From assembly GCA_003978455.1 (NCBI GenBank), contig QNZT01000046.1, forward strand, positions 1 through 7,130: DNA of 7,130 nucleotides, read 5' to 3'. Every line of letters starts with the position of its first letter. The first letter of the stretch is position 1. The notes beneath the pieces were generated by a model. That model saw nothing but the letters and a program-made list of their open reading frames with translations. It searched no databases and was not told the DNA's origin. This DNA comes from Sulfurospirillum sp. (GTDB lineage Bacteria; Campylobacterota; Campylobacteria; Campylobacterales; QNZT01). The position numbers and the translations under genes were made by a program. This document shows positions 5,220-7,130 of this stretch, piece after piece.

Positions 5220-6743
5220 TTGAAAACTCCTGTCACACTGCTTTGGGCACTCTCCTTCCCTTTGATACCCTACCTATCGGCAGAAATATCTGCCGCAGAG
5301 TGTGGTCTCGGATACGACACACTACTGGGCGAAGTGCGAAAATCACCTTTTTCAAAGCACTATTGCGACATCAGAGAACTCAATCAATACAGAAGTAGTT
5401 CTATAAAAATAGTGCAAGATTACACAGATTTTATCAAATTACTTGATTTATCTTATAACAGAAAATTTTTTAAAAACTATTTTATACAAAAGCTCATGAA
5501 CAATCCGTACATCAACCGTTACACCATCACGATCGCAGTCGCAGAAACAAACTATCTGTACGAAGCGTATCTCAAGAGCCACTCTCGATTTTATGAAACC
5601 AACAACACAAAACGATTCGGCGACAGCTATATATCAGCTGTGCAAACCGGTGGAAAGCACCTGATCCTCTATCATATACAAACCCTGGGGGAAGCGGCAT
5701 ATGAAAAGATGCTTCATAAACTGCAAAAATATACCGGTAACATAAAAGATCTGGAAGCGTTCTTGCAAAAGATCCCTTCAGATGATATCACCATCAAAGA
5801 GTATTTTACCAAAGAGCTTTCCGGTATTCCGACTGAAGATCTTGCAGAGAGTTTTCAACAGACACAATACTTTGAAAAACTTCTGCATCAGCGTGCGGTA
5901 CCTCTGCATTACAGACTGCATCGATATCCACTTCATGAAGATAGCAACCGTACCCTATTGAGAGACAAAGTAATATCCCGCATCGATACACTGCTGCATA
6001 TGCAATATACGCTGAACGGTTATCACTATTTCAGACATCATCCCGATCAATTTGCCAAAGTGTCGGGAGAAGAAGCCCGAAAACTCTATCAAACATTTGA
6101 GAAGTATAAAATAGATATCGCACAGTCGATGCAGCAGGAAAATCTTCCTCTTGACACGATCACAGCAGATCCTGTAACCTTACCCGAACGAGACAAAGCG
6201 TGCGGCGGGATCAGGATAAAAGAGATAAAACCGGAGAATATCCATTTCAATATCGATACAAAGGCTTTGAAACCTGACGGTAAGAGCAACATCAGATTTG
6301 ACCTCTCAACCACACTCGATATCCAAAATCACGGTAAACTGACACGTACAAAGACAAAACTTACCGTTAGCATCAACAAACTACTTCATGAAACACGCAC
6401 AAAAACAAAAATACTTTTTGACACCTATATCGACTTCCCTTCCCTGAGATTTCAAAACATACAAAACAATTACGGATCAATCGCTTTTGCACTCCCCTTT
6501 GATAAATACACACAGGAAAAAACCATCCAGGGAAGCGGTGTCATACAACACGCCCGGTGCGGCTACGATTTAAGCAGTACGGGTATGATGAAAGTTTACT
6601 GCAAGGATATAACATACAAAAAAATAAAGATAGAATTGATAAATGAATTAGATAAAAAGAAAGTAAAAGAGAAAAGCGAAACGGGCGGCGACCTACATTC
6701 CCACACCAGTAAGGTGCAGTATTATCGGCGAAGAGGGTCTTAG
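5220..6743 (+). CDS. Large secreted/periplasmic protein of unknown function, 3' end overlapping 5S rRNA
   Basis: A 507-residue protein that I do not recognise. The TTG start at 5220 is chosen because GAGG lies six bases upstream and it gives a clean signal peptide (MKTPVTLLWALSFPLIPYLSA, about 1-21); a TTG at 5208 is the alternative. The mature part has a helical first half (about 55-300, rich in Tyr, His and Lys) and a strand-like second half from about 325, after the motif ACGGIRIKEI. Five cysteines (28, 49, 328, 447, 461) could form disulfides. No catalytic motif, lipobox or membrane segment beyond the signal is seen. From residue 488 on, the frame reads antisense 5S rRNA and ends at a TAG inside it, so the last 20 residues are probably not native. 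The original end may have been lost when the rRNA operon came to lie here. Confidence 0.75.
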   Translation: MKTPVTLLWALSFPLIPYLSAEISAAECGLGYDTLLGEVRKSPFSKHYCDIRELNQYRSSSIKIVQDYTDFIKLLDLSYNRKFFKNYFIQKLMNNPYINRYTITIAVAETNYLYEAYLKSHSRFYETNNTKRFGDSYISAVQTGGKHLILYHIQTLGEAAYEKMLHKLQKYTGNIKDLEAFLQKIPSDDITIKEYFTKELSGIPTEDLAESFQQTQYFEKLLHQRAVPLHYRLHRYPLHEDSNRTLLRDKVISRIDTLLHMQYTLNGYHYFRHHPDQFAKVSGEEARKLYQTFEKYKIDIAQSMQQENLPLDTITADPVTLPERDKACGGIRIKEIKPENIHFNIDTKALKPDGKSNIRFDLSTTLDIQNHGKLTRTKTKLTVSINKLLHETRTKTKILFDTYIDFPSLRFQNIQNNYGSIAFALPFDKYTQEKTIQGSGVIQHARCGYDLSSTGMMKVYCKDITYKKIKIELINELDKKKVKEKSETGGDLHSHTSKVQYYRRRGS

Positions 6744-6794
6744 CTTCCTGGTTCGAAAAGGAGCAGGGCGTTTCCCCCTCTCTATAGCCACCCG
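6682..6794 (-). rRNA. rrf: 5S ribosomal RNA
   Basis: The minus strand carries the 5S core landmarks in order: GGGGGAAACGCCCTG, the loop region CGAACCAGGAAGCTAAG, CGCCGATAATACTGCA and GTGGGAATGTAGGTCGCCG. The ends are set by the terminal helix: CGGGTGGC at the 5' end (6794-6787) pairs over eight positions with GCCGCCCG at the 3' end (6689-6682). That gives about 113 nt, with a few bases of uncertainty at each end. It is the last gene of an rRNA operon entering from the right and is followed by T-rich sequence on the minus strand. Its 3' 62 bases overlap the convergent protein gene. Confidence 0.95.
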
Positions 6795-6877
6795 AATCGC
6801 TTGGAAAACGCTTTGCGCTGTGATTGGTGAATAGTCCATGGTTAATAGCTATTCAAAAAAGCGCTTTCCAAGCGATT
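6795..6877 (-). repeat. Long inverted repeat flanking the 5S 5' end (probable processing stem)
   Basis: Arms 6795-6811 and 6861-6877 are complementary over 17 bp with a single mismatch (AATCGCTTGGAAA(A/G)CGC). They enclose 49 bases that contain a nested 6 bp inverted repeat, GAATAG/CTATTC (6829-6834 with 6849-6854). The left arm touches the first base of the 5S terminal helix. In the rRNA precursor this would be a long double-stranded stem immediately before 5S, suited to RNase III-type cleavage. The structure is seen in the sequence; the processing role is inferred. Confidence 0.8.
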
Positions 6878-6955
6878 GCTCGCTAAAAAGAAGTGATAAT
6901 ATATGTTAATAGTCTGCTTCTAAAATCACTATCAACCATAAACGATTGACAATTA

Positions 6956-6985
6956 CCTTATTAAGTGTCATTACACTTAATAAGG
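6956..6985 (-). repeat. Perfect 13-bp hairpin just after 23S rRNA
   Basis: CCTTATTAAGTGT (6956-6968) and its exact complement (6973-6985) enclose a 4-base loop. It lies about 22 bases past the predicted 23S 3' end in the 23S-5S spacer, within a weaker outer pairing (ACAATT 6949-6954 with AATTGT 7002-7007). It has no U-run in the operon direction, so it is more likely a processing or folding element than a terminator. Confidence 0.8.
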
Positions 6986-7007
6986 AAGTGATGGTCTTAG
7001 AAATTGT

Positions 7008-7130
7008 AAAGTAAGACGAACGATCTATTAGTACTGGTCAGCTAAACGGCTTTCACCGCTTACACACCCAGCCTATCAACGTTGTAGTCTTCAACGGATC
7101 TTCAGGGAAGATTAATCTTGGAGTTGGCTT
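7008..7130 (-). rRNA. rrl: 23S ribosomal RNA, 3' end (partial)
   Basis: The minus strand matches the conserved 3' end of bacterial 23S rRNA: ACGTTGATAGGCTGGGTGTG, then GCTGACCAGTACTAATAGAT and a terminal GTCTTACTTT, equivalent to the end of the E. coli molecule. The mature 3' end is placed at about 7008 by that alignment from memory. The gene continues beyond the right edge. With 5S downstream, this is the 3' portion of a standard 16S-23S-5S operon transcribed leftward. Confidence 0.95.

Noticed and set aside
6795..6985. Inverted repeats in the 23S-5S spacer as ends of an insertion sequence or attachment site
   Set aside because: There is no transposase or integrase frame between or near them, and their positions against 5S and 23S fit rRNA processing stems better.
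1..7130. CRISPR array, toxin-antitoxin pair, phage or defence island
   Set aside because: No regularly spaced repeats, no small paired toxin-like genes and no mobile or defence genes were seen; all sizeable stretches are explained by the listed genes.

Overview
The window looks like chromosomal DNA from a campylobacterotal (epsilonproteobacterial) bacterium, most likely a free-living or vent-type relative of Sulfurovum or Sulfurimonas. The grounds are AT-rich DNA, a monohaem cytochrome c553 of the kind common in that group, prepilin-like proteins with Ala instead of Gly before the FTL(I/F)E motif, promoters with a good -10 but no clear -35, and 5S/23S rRNA sequence of epsilonproteobacterial character. 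The genus is inference; no similarity search was possible.

Layout, left to right. Positions 1-59 hold the first codons of an unidentified minus-strand gene. Positions 163-506 hold a cytochrome c553 gene (minus) with a perfect-stem terminator. Positions 595-2766 hold a tight minus-strand operon, read right to left: OmpR-type response regulator, membrane sensor histidine kinase, and a small exported CxxCH cytochrome-like protein. The three overlap one another by 44 and 13 bp. A 59-89 bp divergent region (2767-2855) then leads into a plus-strand cluster of three overlapping pseudopilin-like genes (2856-4442), probably H-, I- and J-like components of a type II secretion, competence or type IV pilus-type machine. 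These converge by a 23 bp overlap on a minus-strand gene for a small membrane-anchored coiled-coil protein (4420-4878). A minus-strand tRNA-Arg(GCG) lies at 4989-5065. A plus-strand gene for an unrecognised secreted protein of about 507 residues (5220-6743) runs head-on into the 3' end of a minus-strand rRNA operon: 5S at about 6682-6794, a structured 213 bp spacer, and the 3' end of 23S from about 7008 to the window edge.

How the genes may work together. The two-component system and the small cytochrome are probably one transcription unit, which suggests a signal linked to respiration or redox state; the nearby c553 is a plausible electron carrier or target. The divergent promoters of the two-component operon and the pseudopilin operon appear to interlock, each -10 lying where the other's -35 would be, so their expression could be coupled. 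The most unusual points are the protein gene that takes its last 20 codons and its stop from antisense 5S rRNA, and the long inverted repeat touching the 5S 5' end. No CRISPR array, insertion sequence, phage gene or defence system was seen.
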